Assembly: GCF_000801105.2 (NCBI RefSeq)
Contig: NC_079517.1
Coordinates: 17,679,579 to 17,743,578, forward strand
Source: Raphanus sativus
Taxonomy: Eukaryota > Streptophyta > Magnoliopsida > Brassicales > Brassicaceae
Length of the DNA: 64,000 nt
Reading direction: 5' to 3'
Made by a program: the position numbers and the translations under genes. This document shows, one piece after another, positions 1 to 12,418 of this stretch. Within the stretch, counting starts at the first letter, position 1. Each line of letters starts with the position of its first letter. The notes under the pieces were generated by a model that was not told the origin of the DNA, made no database searches, and saw nothing but the letters and a program-made list of their open reading frames with translations.

Positions 1-1270
1 TATTGCTCAAGGCATGTTCGGATAGTGAATTTTTCTATGTCATAAATCATGGTATAAGCGAGGAGTTGAACGACCAGGCTTTCGAGCAGAGCAAGAAGTT
101 CTTCGCCCTTCCCCTGGAAGAGAAGATGAAGGTCTTGAGAAACGACAAGTTTAGAGGCTATGCACCAATATGTGATCAACTCTTAGATCCTAAAACCCAA
201 GTGCGAGGTTTGTCTGATTATCTTTCACTTGATTTGTCTAAGATTATTGTTTTATAATTTCATGGGGTTTTAGGGGATTACAAAGAGGGTTTTACCATTG
301 GAACTGAAGGCCCCAAAAATGGTGCCCATCGTGATAAACCATTATATAGCCCAAACATTTGGCCTAATCCTGGTTAGTTTTTGTCGTATATCTGTTTGTT
401 TATCTGATGTTTTTATTCTTTGAACTCTAAAGTTTTTGGTAGATGTTTTGCCCGGATGGCGGGAGACCATGGGAAATATTATCAAGAAGCATTGTAAGTT
501 TGATCATGTTTATTTCTTTTCTTTAGATTTGTAAATAATAGGTGAATTTTGTTCATTTCCGATTATAAATAATACTCCTTTATATTAAACGAGAGATTAA
601 CATTAAAGGTCACTTTTTGAGTTTGTCTTACACCATAAGTCATTTTCAGCTCTTAGAACACTTTCTCTAACTTATCTCATTCTATATCAACTAAACCATA
701 ACTAGATAATAATTTTGTAGGATCCACTTTTCATCTCTCTTGCTTTTTTAACTTTTCACTTCTTTTTTTTTTTTGAACACAGCTCTCTCTCTTCTTTTTA
801 ATCTTGTTTTTTTTGGGCAATTGATTTCATAAAAAAAACACAATCAACAAGACCAAACTTCATGTTCCATATGCTTTGTAACTCATCCGCCTCGCTCTGG
901 GAAAATATTTTGTGGTGGTTGTGATGCTCGTAATCCGCCGCACTGGCCAGCCACGATCAGCTCAAACAACAATGGCCAAATCTCACCTTTTCACATTTGG
1001 TCCTTTAATTATTCATTTATTCTCAATTTGATCCAAACTATCAAATTTGCGGATACACCCATATTAATTGTCTAGAAACTTTTAATTGTTCAATCCGACC
1101 CCTTACAATATGCACATATGAATTTAAAGAGCAAAATTAAATGATAAAATCATCAAAATCATTAAGATATGAACAACATACAAATTCATGGGTAACCCTA
1201 TTGTGGTGTGTACAATTAGGTTGTGTACATTATGAACCGGTGTACACGTGTACATTTAAATATGAATGTA

Positions 1271-1460
1271 AACCGGGGCTTCTAGCTCAGTTGGTAAAGG
1301 GTTCACAGCTGTGAGTTCCGCCACCTGGGTTCGAATCCCGGCCACTGGGGAATTAACATTTCGGCATCGCCAGGGACAGAGAACCGACATGTGGCAACAC
1401 ATGACTAGTCTGGACCACTTCTGTGGGGCCAGGATACCTCTGTATAATTCAAAAAAAAAA
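1271..1460 (+). mobile_element. tRNA-derived SINE (family 1, copy A)
   Basis: The head carries pol III-type boxes: an A box like TAGCTCAGTTGG and a B box GGTTCGAATCC. The body runs to TCTGTATAATTC followed by an A tail. Perfect 13-bp target-site duplications AAATATGAATGTA flank it (1258-1270 and 1459-1471). The body matches copy B at 11568, but the tRNA-like heads differ. It sits in the sense orientation inside the dioxygenase intron. Confidence 0.9.
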
Positions 1461-1839
1461 ATATGAATGTATTCATAAATCTCGTAGTCCAGATGTACAT
1501 TGGGTCGCACGTACGCCGGTTCATGTTATCATGTTATCCATGGTTTCTTGTACACATCTATTTCTTTTTAATTAGCTGCAACATCAGTAGAAGCATTTTT
1601 CTTGGTTTCTTGTCCACATGTACATGTAGTGTTTGTTGATGTAGGAGGCATGAGCTTTGCAACTTGTACACACCTGATAAATCTCAACACGTGTACACAC
1701 TTGATAAATCACTGTTCACATGTACATCAGTTCACTTGTACACACGTGATAAATCTCAACACACACTTGCACCTTTGACAATTTACACAAATAAAAAAAT
1801 ATTGTTATCTTTGAAAGCTTAAGGTCATACAAAAGGAAA

Positions 1840-2440
1840 AAGCTTTGTTAGTTCATGATATCTCATGATATCTCATGATTTTAATAAGTTTTAGATTTAT
1901 ATTTTAGCTAATTATGATCATTTTAGATTGCATTTAAGTCATTAGATTGCATTTGCATGCATAATTGCATATCACATGGTTTAAAGTTTACAATTGGAAG
2001 TTTTGGGTGGCACTGCAAAGTTATTTCTGCAATTTTCATAGTTCTGAGGTCAAAAAGTAAATATTCGAAAGATGAAAGATCAGGCTTGCAAAAAGGCCAA
2101 AAATGGCCATTGGAGCTCACGATGATCTTGAGTCCGGAGCCCGACGATTCCGACGACGAGCACGACCCGATGGAGGAGCTAAACAGAGATACAAGAGCTC
2201 ACCGTGAAGCTTGGTCCGGTGATTCACGGTGGTGGGGGATTCGTGATTGGTCCCAATGGTTTCCACCACGAGCTGGAGCACGGCTGGTTGAACACGGGCT
2301 GAGCTCGAGACTGCGGTGGAGAACTCGCGGCGGAGCACGGCGGAGGAGGAGACGAGTGGATACAGCTTAATATGATGTTTGTGTACATCAATTTTCCAGC
2401 TTCTTGTAATCGACCCTTCGTTTTCCATCTCCATTAATTT
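1840..2440 (+). mobile_element. possible LTR-retrotransposon (Gypsy-type LTR) relic
   Basis: A stretch of much higher GC content (2100-2370) lies in AT-rich DNA, between a leader repeating ATTGCATTT-like words and a tail ending TTCTTGTAATCGACCC. The composition reminds me of Brassicaceae Gypsy LTRs. I see no paired LTR, primer-binding site or coding domain, and the open frame at 1957-2370 has the arginine-rich look of a chance ORF in GC-rich DNA. Confidence 0.25.
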
Positions 2441-3066
2441 GATTTATTTTTGACTGAGTCAACTCAGTAGTTATACAGAGGTTTCACTTTGGTCATGGGT
2501 TCGAGGTGATAAAAAAAATGAGAAAGAGATCTAAATTAAAAATTGGAAAATAGTTATCTTGAGTCAAATCACATAACTTCGGTTACTCTAGTTAAAGATT
2601 ATCATGGTTGAGAGTGAACCACAAAAGCTTCTTTCCGTGGGCATCCAACTTGTCTTTAAAAAAAAGTGCTCTGGTATAAAGAAGTGACTTATCTTGATAT
2701 TAATAACTACTAAAGTGACTCTCAAGGTAAATTTCTCTTATTTTAATAGAGTTTTAAAGTTTTTGCCAAAAATTAAAAAAAATATAAATTTTTATGCAAT
2801 TTCTTTTGGTTACATAAAATTATTAAATAAAACTAATTCAACCAATAAAAAATATACAGTATTTTGTAATTGGTCAAAAAATTCAAATAATACTAAATTT
2901 CACATAAAATTGTGAAAACATTATTTATTTTGAAACAATAAATCTTTAAATATCAGTTAAATTGATACGGAGAGGAGAGAGTAGGTTAGACTATTATTTT
3001 ATCCGATGAATGTGACATCTCTCTCCCTTGTAAAAATAATTTCATTTACCGTTATAGAATTACATA

Positions 3067-3112
3067 GGCTGCTTCAGTTTTTTTTTTTTTTTTTTTTGGC
3101 TGCTTCAGTTTT
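3067..3112 (-). mobile_element. tail-only retroposition scar 1
   Basis: The 15-mer GGCTGCTTCAGTTTT is repeated perfectly at 3067-3081 and 3098-3112. Between the copies lie only 16 T. This is the structure expected if target-primed reverse transcription copied only a poly(A) tail, read here on the minus strand. Confidence 0.65.
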
Positions 3113-4623
3113 GTATTGAGTAAACATGTTATTTCACTATTTTTTCTTTCTTCATCCTTTCTTCCTCCTTGTATATGGGTATGATGATGAAGTAGGGCTA
3201 TATATATATATATGTTGTGTCTGTGTAATAGATTAGTCATGAAAATAAATTAAGTTTCAGTACATATTTGATATTCCGAACTGCAACATCATGTCAAAAT
3301 TTATGACTATACATCTTAAATCAATTCACAATAAATAACGAAAAATGGACGATTATGTGATAATTAAAATATACAAGTTGACTTGTATTATTCAATGTGG
3401 AACTATTAATGGAGAAAGTTTTTCAAACGGCATAGTTTTGATGAGCCATTCTGCATGATCAGGCGGGTTTGTAAGTCTATTGCGAGAATAATTGCTTTGG
3501 CACTGGACTTGGATGTGAATTACTTTGATACGCCTGAGATGCTGGGAAATCCAATTGCAGATATGATCTTGTTTCATTATGAAGGTGATTCTAATCTCAT
3601 TAGCTTTGTATGTCAGCGCTACCTACACTTACCCTCTTTAATTATCTTATTTATTTTCTTTACTCTTTCAGGGGTGTCTGATCCCTCAAAAGGAATATAT
3701 GCATGTGGAGCACATTGTGATTTCGGAATGTTGTCTCTCTTAGCAACTGATGATGTAATGGGACTTCAGGTATGGTAAATTTTTGCTAGTCTTATATAAA
3801 TTCTGACGTTCAGACCGGTCAGGTTATGAAAACTTGCATGCCAATATGTAACTGTAGATATGCAAGGATAAAGACTTGAAGGATCAAAAATGGGAATATG
3901 TACCATCGATTAAAGGGTATTATAATGAGATATTTTTGTTTATTGGGTCCATGATACATTGATTCCCATTACTATATTTCTATTCCATTATATTAGTTTT
4001 GGTTTTGGCTGTTATATGTTTTGTTTTTTCGTCTACAGAGCCTATATTGTGAATCTTTGTAATTTGTTGGAGCGCTGGAGTAACGGCTTTTTCAAGTAAT
4101 ATGTTATTTTAGCTTAATTTTCTTAAAGTTTTCGTTTTTGGTCATAAATTTTCACATTTTCTTATATCATACAGATCGACGTTGCATCGGGTACTTGGGA
4201 CTGGGCAGGACCGATATTCAGTAAGTCTCTTGTTAATAATGGAAAACAAATCAGTCACATTCTGCATTTAATTGATACTGTTTCTTCAAAATCTAGTTTT
4301 TATTGAAACATGTTCGTAAATGAATTTGGAAAACTATACAACACTTTTTATTTAATCAAAGTCAAAGTGTTCCATCGCAGATTCCTTTCTTCGTAAAACC
4401 GAGCCAGGACTGTATAATAGAGTGTCTTCCTACCTGCCAGTCCGAAAACAACCCACCCAAGTACGACTTAGCATCTTCACCTTGTTACATTACGACCTTT
4501 TACCGTTTCAGTGTCTTATAAGATAATGTGTTGTGTTCAATGTATAGATATCCAGCGATCAAATGCTCAACATACTTCTCCCAACACTACAAAGCCGCAC
4601 ATGCACACCACAAACAGACCTAG

Positions 4624-7093
4624 GCGAAGTTTATTGTTCACCCGGACCACACCATAATTCCCACTGTATAAATTATTTGGTTTTCTTGTTGGATATTGTT
4701 GCTGAAAGTTCCTTTCTGTTTAGGTTTCTGTCGCCAAGGTTTATATATACTGTACCTAATTAATTGGATTAATAAAGATCACTAAGGAAAAAAAAAGAAC
4801 TTGTGTTTCTCGAATCAGAACTGCTTTTTATTCCAATTTATAAAGTAGAACTGCTTGAACAAATATATTGTAATGACCCGGTATTGGATAACCGGTATGG
4901 TTTAATTTTAAATGATTATGTGTGAAAACCAAAGCCAATTTCATTAACTAAAATGTGTGAATATATATAAGAGTTAGCTCATGTTTATTAAAGATCGTTC
5001 ATATAACTCGTGATCTAATTTAATCTCGATATAATATACTGCTTTCGGTTAACAAATTGGATTTTTTCAAATATGGAAACAAAATATTTTCAAATATTTT
5101 TATAATTGCACTTTCAATAATTTTGGAACTGATTATCTTTATCCGTAGAATCTGTATTTTACTATACGTGGAATACAGTAAGCATGTTTGAAATCAATTT
5201 CTACTGATTTTAGATTTACAGTAATGTGTAGATTTTGATTTTTACAGGTTTTAAATTTATATTAATGTGTAGATTCCGATTTCTATAAATTTTAGAGCGA
5301 TAGGTTAAGCGCGGGATGTATATTCCAAATATTTTTATATTACTATTATTTATGTAAATCACGTATTTTAAACATGATAGATTCAATGAAAAATATATTA
5401 CATTTTCTGTAGATCACGTATTAATATTATGTAGATCAAGTATTACTATTATTTTACTTTATGTAGAACAAAATGTGAGATTATGATTTGAACATTTTTA
5501 GATTGTTCACAATGTGTCGGGACATCAAATAATTGTGGGAACTAATCTTGAATGACGAGGAGGAACTTTTTTAGATCGATTCAAAACAAAAAGAGTAAAT
5601 TATGATAGGGTGAATTTGTGTAATAGCCAAATTAAAAAAAAAAATTAAGAATATGGCTATGATGTTGACATTATTAGATCTCCTAGTTTTTTCACCATTT
5701 TCTTCCGGTTTTGTCCATTTGTGAAGCAAGTTGACGGTAAGATTATTGTTGTGGCGTTTATGATATCAACGTGTTGACTATAATGTCATTTTATAAATAG
5801 AATAGAACATGCTATAAATGACATAGTTCACATTAATGAAAATTATTTAAATATATTATACTATGTATGTTTACAATTAACAAATAGCATAAACGTAACT
5901 TTTTTGACAGATAATTCAGCAATATATTACATGATTACTAACCTCTAAAAGAAAATATAAATCCTTAACTCAAATATCAACATATGCAAATAGAATAGTA
6001 ACAAACAAAAGTATGTCAAAATTTAAACGTTCTATTACATAACACCAAAATAGTATAGAACACCAACTTTATCTCAACTTCTAAAATCTAGATACTAAAC
6101 CTTATCTCAATTCCACCCAAACTCTTAAACCCTAAACCTTAGATCCTAACCATATCCCTTCACCTTATAAATATTAAACCCTAAATTCTAATCACTAAAC
6201 CCTAATCCAAATCTAAACCCTAATCCAAATGTAAATATTAATCTAAATGTAAATCCTAAATTCAAATATCAAAATATATTTCTAAATAATATAGAACACT
6301 AAACCCTAAATTCTAATTAGTAAACCCTAAACATAAATATAAACATTAACTCAAATATAAACTTTAGACCCAAATATAATGGAACAATAATAAATAACAT
6401 ATTACAAATGGTGAAACTTTGAAATGTTTATTCCTCACCTTATAAATACTTAACCCTAAATTTTAATCACTAAACCCTAATTCAAATGTAAACCCTAAAC
6501 CCAAATATTAAAATATTTTTTTAAATAAAGTAGAACACTTTTTATTAACATACAAATAGAATAGAACAAAATAAAATAGTATAGGAACATGTGGTGAGAA
6601 TGGAAGAAAATGAGTGGTAACCGGTAATCGAAAAAGAAGAAGGTCACTTAAATTTTTATTAACTGGATGATAAGGGTAATATAGTATATATTATAAGAAT
6701 AATGGATGTACTTTTTTTTTGGGTTAGATGCTAAATTATGGTTTATTTTGTAGCCATCTCACTTAATTTCCCATTATGATATGTCTTGGGCAAAAAAATT
6801 TATGGCATGTACGGAAGGTTAAAAAAAAAAGCAAAAGTATTTCTAAAATATATAAAGAAACAAGAGAAAAGTGCCCTTCTGAGTTCTGAATGTTTATTTT
6901 GATGAAGTTATACAAGTTTATACAAACTGGTAATGTATTTATTAACTTGATGCCGAAGAAAGATTTTTCATTAGAAATTTGATTAATCAGAGAGACATAC
7001 AGTTTATTTTTCTTGATTGCATGTCTAACTAAAATCCTTTTTGGTCAAACAAATGTATAAATATAGAGATAATCATGAATACTTGGTCTGTCT
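4624..7093. other. AT-rich intergenic region holding one MULE-type element
   Basis: After the dioxygenase stop there is a probable 3' UTR to about 4790, then AT-rich sequence with no gene I can recognise. A TIR element with 9-bp duplications occupies 5608-6772. Confidence 0.6.
5608..6772. mobile_element. non-autonomous MULE-type TIR element with telomere-like internal repeats
   Basis: The 9-bp duplication ATTATGATA is perfect at 5599-5607 and 6773-6781. The left end GGGTGAATTTGTG and the reverse complement of the right end, GGGAAATTAAGTG, form imperfect terminal inverted repeats that continue into GCCA/GCTA words. A 9-bp duplication with GGG-starting ends is typical of Mutator-like elements. 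There is no transposase. Between about 6110 and 6490 the element is filled with degenerate AAACCCTAAA repeats. Confidence 0.85.
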
Positions 7094-8221
7094 TTATCCT
7101 TTTGGATCATGGCTATCACTCCAGGTCCTGACTGCCACTGCAACTGCCTGTTTCACTGATTCAGCATCCATGCTTTCACAATCATCATTCTGGGATTAAT
7201 TCAGATTAGATGGAAATTATAAATTATTTTGTGACAAATTATAATGAATGGACAAATATATAATGATGACAATGGAGATTAGTGTGTTTACATTTGGTGA
7301 ACCAATGGCATGCAAGCTAAATGAGTCCATACATGAAACCCTAGCTTCAACAACCTCAAGTCCAAGATCATCAAAAGCTTCAAGAACACAAACCAACAAG
7401 CCTGCCTCATTCTTCCCTGACATTACCTTTATCATGAATCCCTTCTCTAGGGTTTCCACTGTAACCTATCGTCAGTACAAAACCCCAAAATCAACTGAAG
7501 CATCTTAATGTAAATGCGTCAAAGACTAAAACATATATGTTTACATACCATGGGTTCGGTATGATGACATAAATATTGCTCAGACGTGGTCTCATTGTTG
7601 ATTTTTTCAACTTTCTGTTTAAGCTTTTTAATATATTTGGATGCATCCACTATGATCGAGGTTTCACTTTCCTGCAAAACGTGTGATTCAAGTTTAGTGT
7701 GAGAAAAATGTCCATTTCAGTTAACACATTTTGGCTCTTTAATTTTACTTATCTTGTTATAAATATATAGTTGATTATGGTTCGAACGAAGTAAGTAACT
7801 AACTATATCTTGAAGATAAACAAAAAAAATTCAAGTAACAAATATCACTAATTGATTACTCAAAAGCAATATCCCAAAAAGTACAGTACATACAAAGAAT
7901 AGGAGTAAAGTTTGATCTCTAAAGAATTAAAGAGAGATAGATGTCACGGTTAAATCGTATGTACATACATATCTGAATATGATTAACAAAATATTTACTA
8001 TTTATGGTATATAAAAAAGTATGACTGATGGTTATATAGTAGAGGTCGAATCATATCAAAATAAGAAACAAAGTTAAAAAGAGAGTGATTGTAAAGCTCT
8101 TTTCAAAAGAAAAAAAAAGAGACTGATGGAATCTAATTACAGCATTAGAGTTAGTGATTGAACGAAGCAATTGAAACTTTTCACGAAGAGAGGAATCTCT
8201 CTTGTATTCCCTCGAAACCAT
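7094..8221 (-). CDS. small bHLH-like/ACT-like domain protein, four exons, complete (157 aa)
   Basis: Exons on the minus strand: 8221-8141, 7671-7549, 7465-7292 and 7189-7094; all introns are GT-AG and all junctions are phase 0. The protein starts MVSREYKRDSSLREKFQLL. Residues 1-60 look like a shortened bHLH region: the second-helix part SIIVDASKYIKKLKQKVEKI is clear, while the DNA-contacting basic His-Glu-Arg triad is not seen. Residues about 69-157 form an ACT-like fold (VETLEKGFMIKVMSGKNEAG, LEVVEARVS). It resembles Arabidopsis At1g05710/At2g31730, annotated as ethylene-responsive bHLH-like proteins (from memory). A lost basic region suggests a dimerising, non-DNA-binding partner (inference). 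A TATA-like TATATATA lies just upstream at about 8272-8281 on the coding strand, with a CT/GA-rich leader. Confidence 0.88.
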
Positions 8222-11200
8222 CCTTCAAATTTTTAGCTTCTTCTCCTCCTCCTCCCCTACGGTTTCTCTTCTATATATATAGTAAGAAAGATAAATTAGA
8301 GATCAGAGTTTCTACAACGTTTATAAGATCCTCTCGTCTCTCACATGTCTGCCTTATAGTCTGATCTCTTCATCGCTAGAGAATGTGATACATACGGACA
8401 AATCCTTTGGTATCTCGTGAATTGCTTGATTGCCTTTATGTCTTTTTTTTGTCACAATTGCCTCTATGTCTAGATACACGTTATTCCATATTATATATCT
8501 ATACAATTTATACTTACGCGAGAATACTTATATACGAAAGTGAATGTGTAAAGATCAACACGTGTGAGGGTATATTCGATGTAATGATCTTGTACCTAGA
8601 AACAGTTATTGATAAAACGTTGTCGAACCAAATGGAAGTGATCATAAAGATAGACATACAGTCAGTCAACATGACATTCAAGATCTAACACACTATTCTT
8701 TTTTCTTCATAAGAAAAGGAAACCATCTCGCATGCATCAAGTTTTTAGTATCCCCAAAAAGACCAGTTTTTAGACTTATATACTCTATATTTAACTAAAT
8801 AAGTTGCAATTTATGGGATATATATTAAGGTTGTATGTCTTCAAACGGTAACTAACTAAATACAGAATTTTTTTTTTCTTCATTGTTTTAACAGAATCTA
8901 AAATAAATTAAGTCTCAGTATCCTTTTCTAACTAGAAATAAGCTTATATTTAAAAAAATCTAGTGGAAACCATTACCCATGTGTTGCATCTGAAAATATG
9001 TTAAATTTCGGTTCACCAGTAAAATCTCATAACATTCGTTGGGTTGGAAATAGTAACAAAAAAAATATACTTGCAATCAAGGTTGACATTTTGGTATGGT
9101 ATATCTTTTTGGTTTAAAAAAATTTATTTTTCTAGATAAGTATGTATTGGTATAAGGAAAATGAAATTAAATTTTAAAGCTGTTATAAATATGGATTTAA
9201 GAGATCGTAAAGTTAATTCATATACATAATAATATATAAATTCCAAACGGATATTTAACTCAATTCATTTTGCTCTTTAATCTTTCTTCGAGTTTGATTC
9301 GTGTTTGTTCACAATAGTATGTTATTTTGTAGTTGCATATATACTCATTGAATTATTAACTAAACCCGTTTAATTGTTTAAGACACAACTTCAATTAAAT
9401 TACATAAAATTTATGCTTAAAATCAATTAGTGATAAATTGATTAATTCAAGTGATCACTCGGTTTAAACTTCTGATGTAGAATTTATCGTGAACTAAATT
9501 CCACTAAAATGAAATAAATCATTTTATGACTCACTTTAGTTAGGGTCAACAAAAATACTTTAGTACCATGTTAAATTTTGTGTGCTTCCAAATTAATAGT
9601 TAAAACTAACTGGAGATAAATGAATTGATCCAAATATTTTATATATTATTGTTGATCTCTTCAAACTTCTAATGTAGGATCTCAACAACTTCTATGTGTG
9701 AACCGCAAATATTATATTGCATCCTCAGAATATTCCAACTATAGTTTAACCGGTTTCAGTTTTGGTGAGAACTGATTCGTATGCTTATAATCTACATTTA
9801 TCGTCCTTGTCTCGTTTTAATTAGTCTTGACAACTCTTTTCACAGTTTTATACTTATACATTTGTGCGTGTGAGCGATTTTTGAGTATATAAGGTTTCAA
9901 GAAATGAGGAGAGGACAAAAGTAAAAGGAATAAGGGAACCGTGAGCTCGTAATGGAGCTGGAGGAAACAAAACTTTAAAATATTTTATACATTATTATAA
10001 ATTATTGAAGTAGGAGCATCGAAAGAAGTGAAGGAAGAGGATAAAAGCAAACAGAAGAATGTTGTTGTGATTTTGGAATGCCTCCAAACACTCCTCACGG
10101 GGATATTTATGAGTTCCCCTCATCACTCTTACTGATCACTACCCAATTTCAAATTGTGTGTATATATGCGTTTATATGATATACATATTACAATACGTAT
10201 ATGAACCTTATATATGTGCATGAAGACATAACACATACATGACGAGGCACCGATGCAAGGTGACGAATCTATTCTTTCTTCACTTTTTATTGTAAAATAT
10301 TACTTGGATCGGCATTAAGATTTTAGGGGACTATATAGACAATTTGGTAAAAATTTATATAATTTTCTTACAAGTTTGAAACTTGTAATGTATGCAAATT
10401 TTTCCAAAAGTTTTAGGAGTTATGGACCAACAGTTTTTGAAATTTATATGCATGAAAGATACCAGATACTATGTACCCAAAATTCCGGTTTAAAAAAACA
10501 TTAAAATTTTACATAGCTTATGTAGTTGCGTCTATGTTATAAAAATGTAATAGGAGTAGAGAATATGGAATTGTCTATTTATTCCACAAGAACATATAAA
10601 AGTACCCATATCAATTCACATGTGTGCCGATTAATCATTCACAAAATAACACTCTGCAATATAGACAAACCCTCTCTTCTGACGTATAGCCTACTCATAC
10701 ATATCCTACTATTTCTCATATTCTTTTACTTTTACAGTCTGCTTTCTGCCTTTTTTTTTGTGACAAAAAAAAATGTAGGATTTTAATTGCTCGGATTTGC
10801 CAAAGAAATGGCACTCACGTGACTTTTACTTTGGGAAGTACATTCATATTCACATGCACAATTTGACAATATGAGAAAGTTAAAAACCCTTTAAATCTTT
10901 AAAGCTGAGAAATAAACGTTTTCGTTGCCCATAGAGAAGTTTGAAGAAAGAAAGGGACGTGAGCAAGAGATTTTGTACATCAAAAGTTCGTATTCAAAGG
11001 AGATGTTGTCTCGTCCAATATATTAGTACTACTGATGCGTATTTATCGTGTCATGGACTTGTGTCCACGCATTTTTGTAAATATGAGAACGGAAATAGAT
11101 TAATCGCGTGAAAAATAGTAGAGTGATCACTCATTACAACAGAAAACGTCAACCACAATAATTAAAAGTGATAAAATTGCGCAGTACGTACTGAAGTATA

Positions 11201-11552
11201 TGTGTTAAGATCATCAGTTCCTTTCCTTAATGTGATAAGATCATATAGTTACTTTCCAAAAAAATTAAGCATGACGTATGTATACACTATCTAAAAGTAG
11301 AAACCGACGGTGTAAAAACGGATTATAAAGTCATTTTCCTTTAAAAGGTGTCATTACCAGTCGAATAGATTACTAAATAATTTCCTTAAATGTCATCCTT
11401 AAATAGCTGTAGTAAAAACACAAATCTGACACGTGAGGTTGATAGAACTGTGGTCTTTGGTTAACTGTAGAAAGAGAGAAAAAGAGAGGAGTGGTGAAGA
11501 AGACAAAAGATGATCACGGTATTAATGTCAATTTCTTTTTTCTTTTTGCTTG
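8222..11552. other. long AT-rich intergenic region
   Basis: I see no supported gene in this 3.3 kb. The open frames at 8407-8688 and 10526-10786 have no recognisable motif and biased, low-complexity composition. A small retroposition scar lies at 8429-8471. Confidence 0.5.
8429..8471 (-). mobile_element. near-tail-only retroposition scar 2
   Basis: ATTGCCTTTATGTCT (8429-8443) and ATTGCCTCTATGTCT (8457-8471) flank 13 nt: seven T followed by GTCACA. On the minus strand the insert reads TGTGAC plus an A tail. Confidence 0.5.
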
Positions 11553-11567
11553 AAGAAGGTCAAATGA

Positions 11568-11774
11568 ACCAAGCGAGGACGGCCTAGTGATTTTAAGGGA
11601 GTTTCGGCCTTAATACGAATCCAGGTTCGAATTCCGTTGGCCATTGGAAAATTAACATTTTGGCATCACCAGAGACAGAGTGCCGACACGTGGACTGAAA
11701 ACGTAGGCTGCAAAAACGTGACTAGTCTGAATCCACTTCTATAGGGGCCATGATATCTCTGTATAATCCAAAAA
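11568..11774 (+). mobile_element. tRNA-derived SINE (family 1, copy B)
   Basis: The B box is GGTTCGAATTCC, near 11622. The body shares with copy A (1271) the run from ATTAACATTT through GACTAGTCTG and CCACTTCT to TCTGTATAAT and an A-rich tail. Duplications AAGAARGTCAAATGA flank it (11553-11567 and 11775-11789; one mismatch in 15). The head is longer and differs from copy A. Confidence 0.88.
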
Positions 11775-12418
11775 AAGAAAGTCAAATGATTTTTTAAAAA
11801 AATATCATGCCGAATAACATCGGTTATTTATTTAAATTGCTTGAAACTGCATATTTTATATAACTTTTTAAATACAAAAAAAAACAAAATCTAGTCTATT
11901 AATTTAAAATCTTACTTTTTATCTACTATAAAAATCCAATTCATTAATATCATCTACTTAATTAAATATATAATAGCTATACAATAACATTTAACTTTTA
12001 ATAAATTTGCAACATATTAATTCATATTTCTCGGTTTATACATCGTACTAAAACATTGTTCCATCATGTCTACCAACTAAAACGATTATTTACATTCTCC
12101 ATCAACCAAATAAAACGTGCATATTAACCAACATGTATAACATCTTAAAGATGCAGTATGCTGAAATGATTTGTATAAATTGAATAAATGAGGTAATACA
12201 TGTGTGTTATGAAGATGGAGATGAATAAGAATTCAGGTTTGTGATGTGCGTAAGCTTGTTAAACTTGGAAAAGAAAAGAAGATATGTGTTTGAAGACATA
12301 TGGACATTTTCCGTAAAGTAAAAGAGAATTTGCTGAAGATGAGGTTTTTCATTAAATAAAATGGAAAATTGTTTTAAATGTATTTGAAAGATTTGGAGAA
12401 CAAGTTGAACTTGTAAAG

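Larger units (their letters stand above)
494..3462 (+). other. oversized, repeat-filled intron 3 of the dioxygenase gene
   Basis: Donor GTAAGT at 494 and acceptor CAG ending at 3462 are both good. Within the intron I recognise a SINE (1271-1460), a GC-contrasting LTR-like stretch (about 1840-2440) and a tail-only retroposition scar (3067-3112). Short poly-T runs occur near 766-780. No other gene is seen. Confidence 0.75.
1..4623 (+). pseudogene. 2-oxoglutarate/Fe(II)-dependent dioxygenase gene, 5' truncated by window edge, frameshifted
   Basis: Ten exons can be followed: to 207, 274-372, 443-493, 3463-3584, 3672-3769, 3858-3916, 4039-4095, 4175-4220, 4381-4460 and 4548-4623 (TAG). All introns are GT-AG. 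The product is a soluble 2OG-Fe(II) oxygenase of the DIN11-like group (Arabidopsis At3g50210/At3g46490 types, from memory). The iron ligands are visible: HCD in GAHCDFGM (exon 5), H in STLHRVLG and the 2OG-binding RYS (exon 8). The N-terminal FFYVINHGIS is typical. Exon 3 is 51 nt where the splice phases need 52. Around 470-480 the family reading METxxYYQEAL is broken by one missing base, so the spliced frame meets TAA in exon 4. Intron 3 is 2,969 bp against roughly 70-300 bp for the others. The substrate cannot be told. Inference: a recently decayed gene, unless the base is a sequencing error. Confidence 0.85.

Noticed and set aside
1957..2434. 137-aa plus-strand and 105-aa minus-strand ORFs
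   Set aside because: Both lie in the dioxygenase intron in GC-rich repeat-like DNA, overlap each other and have no domain motif.
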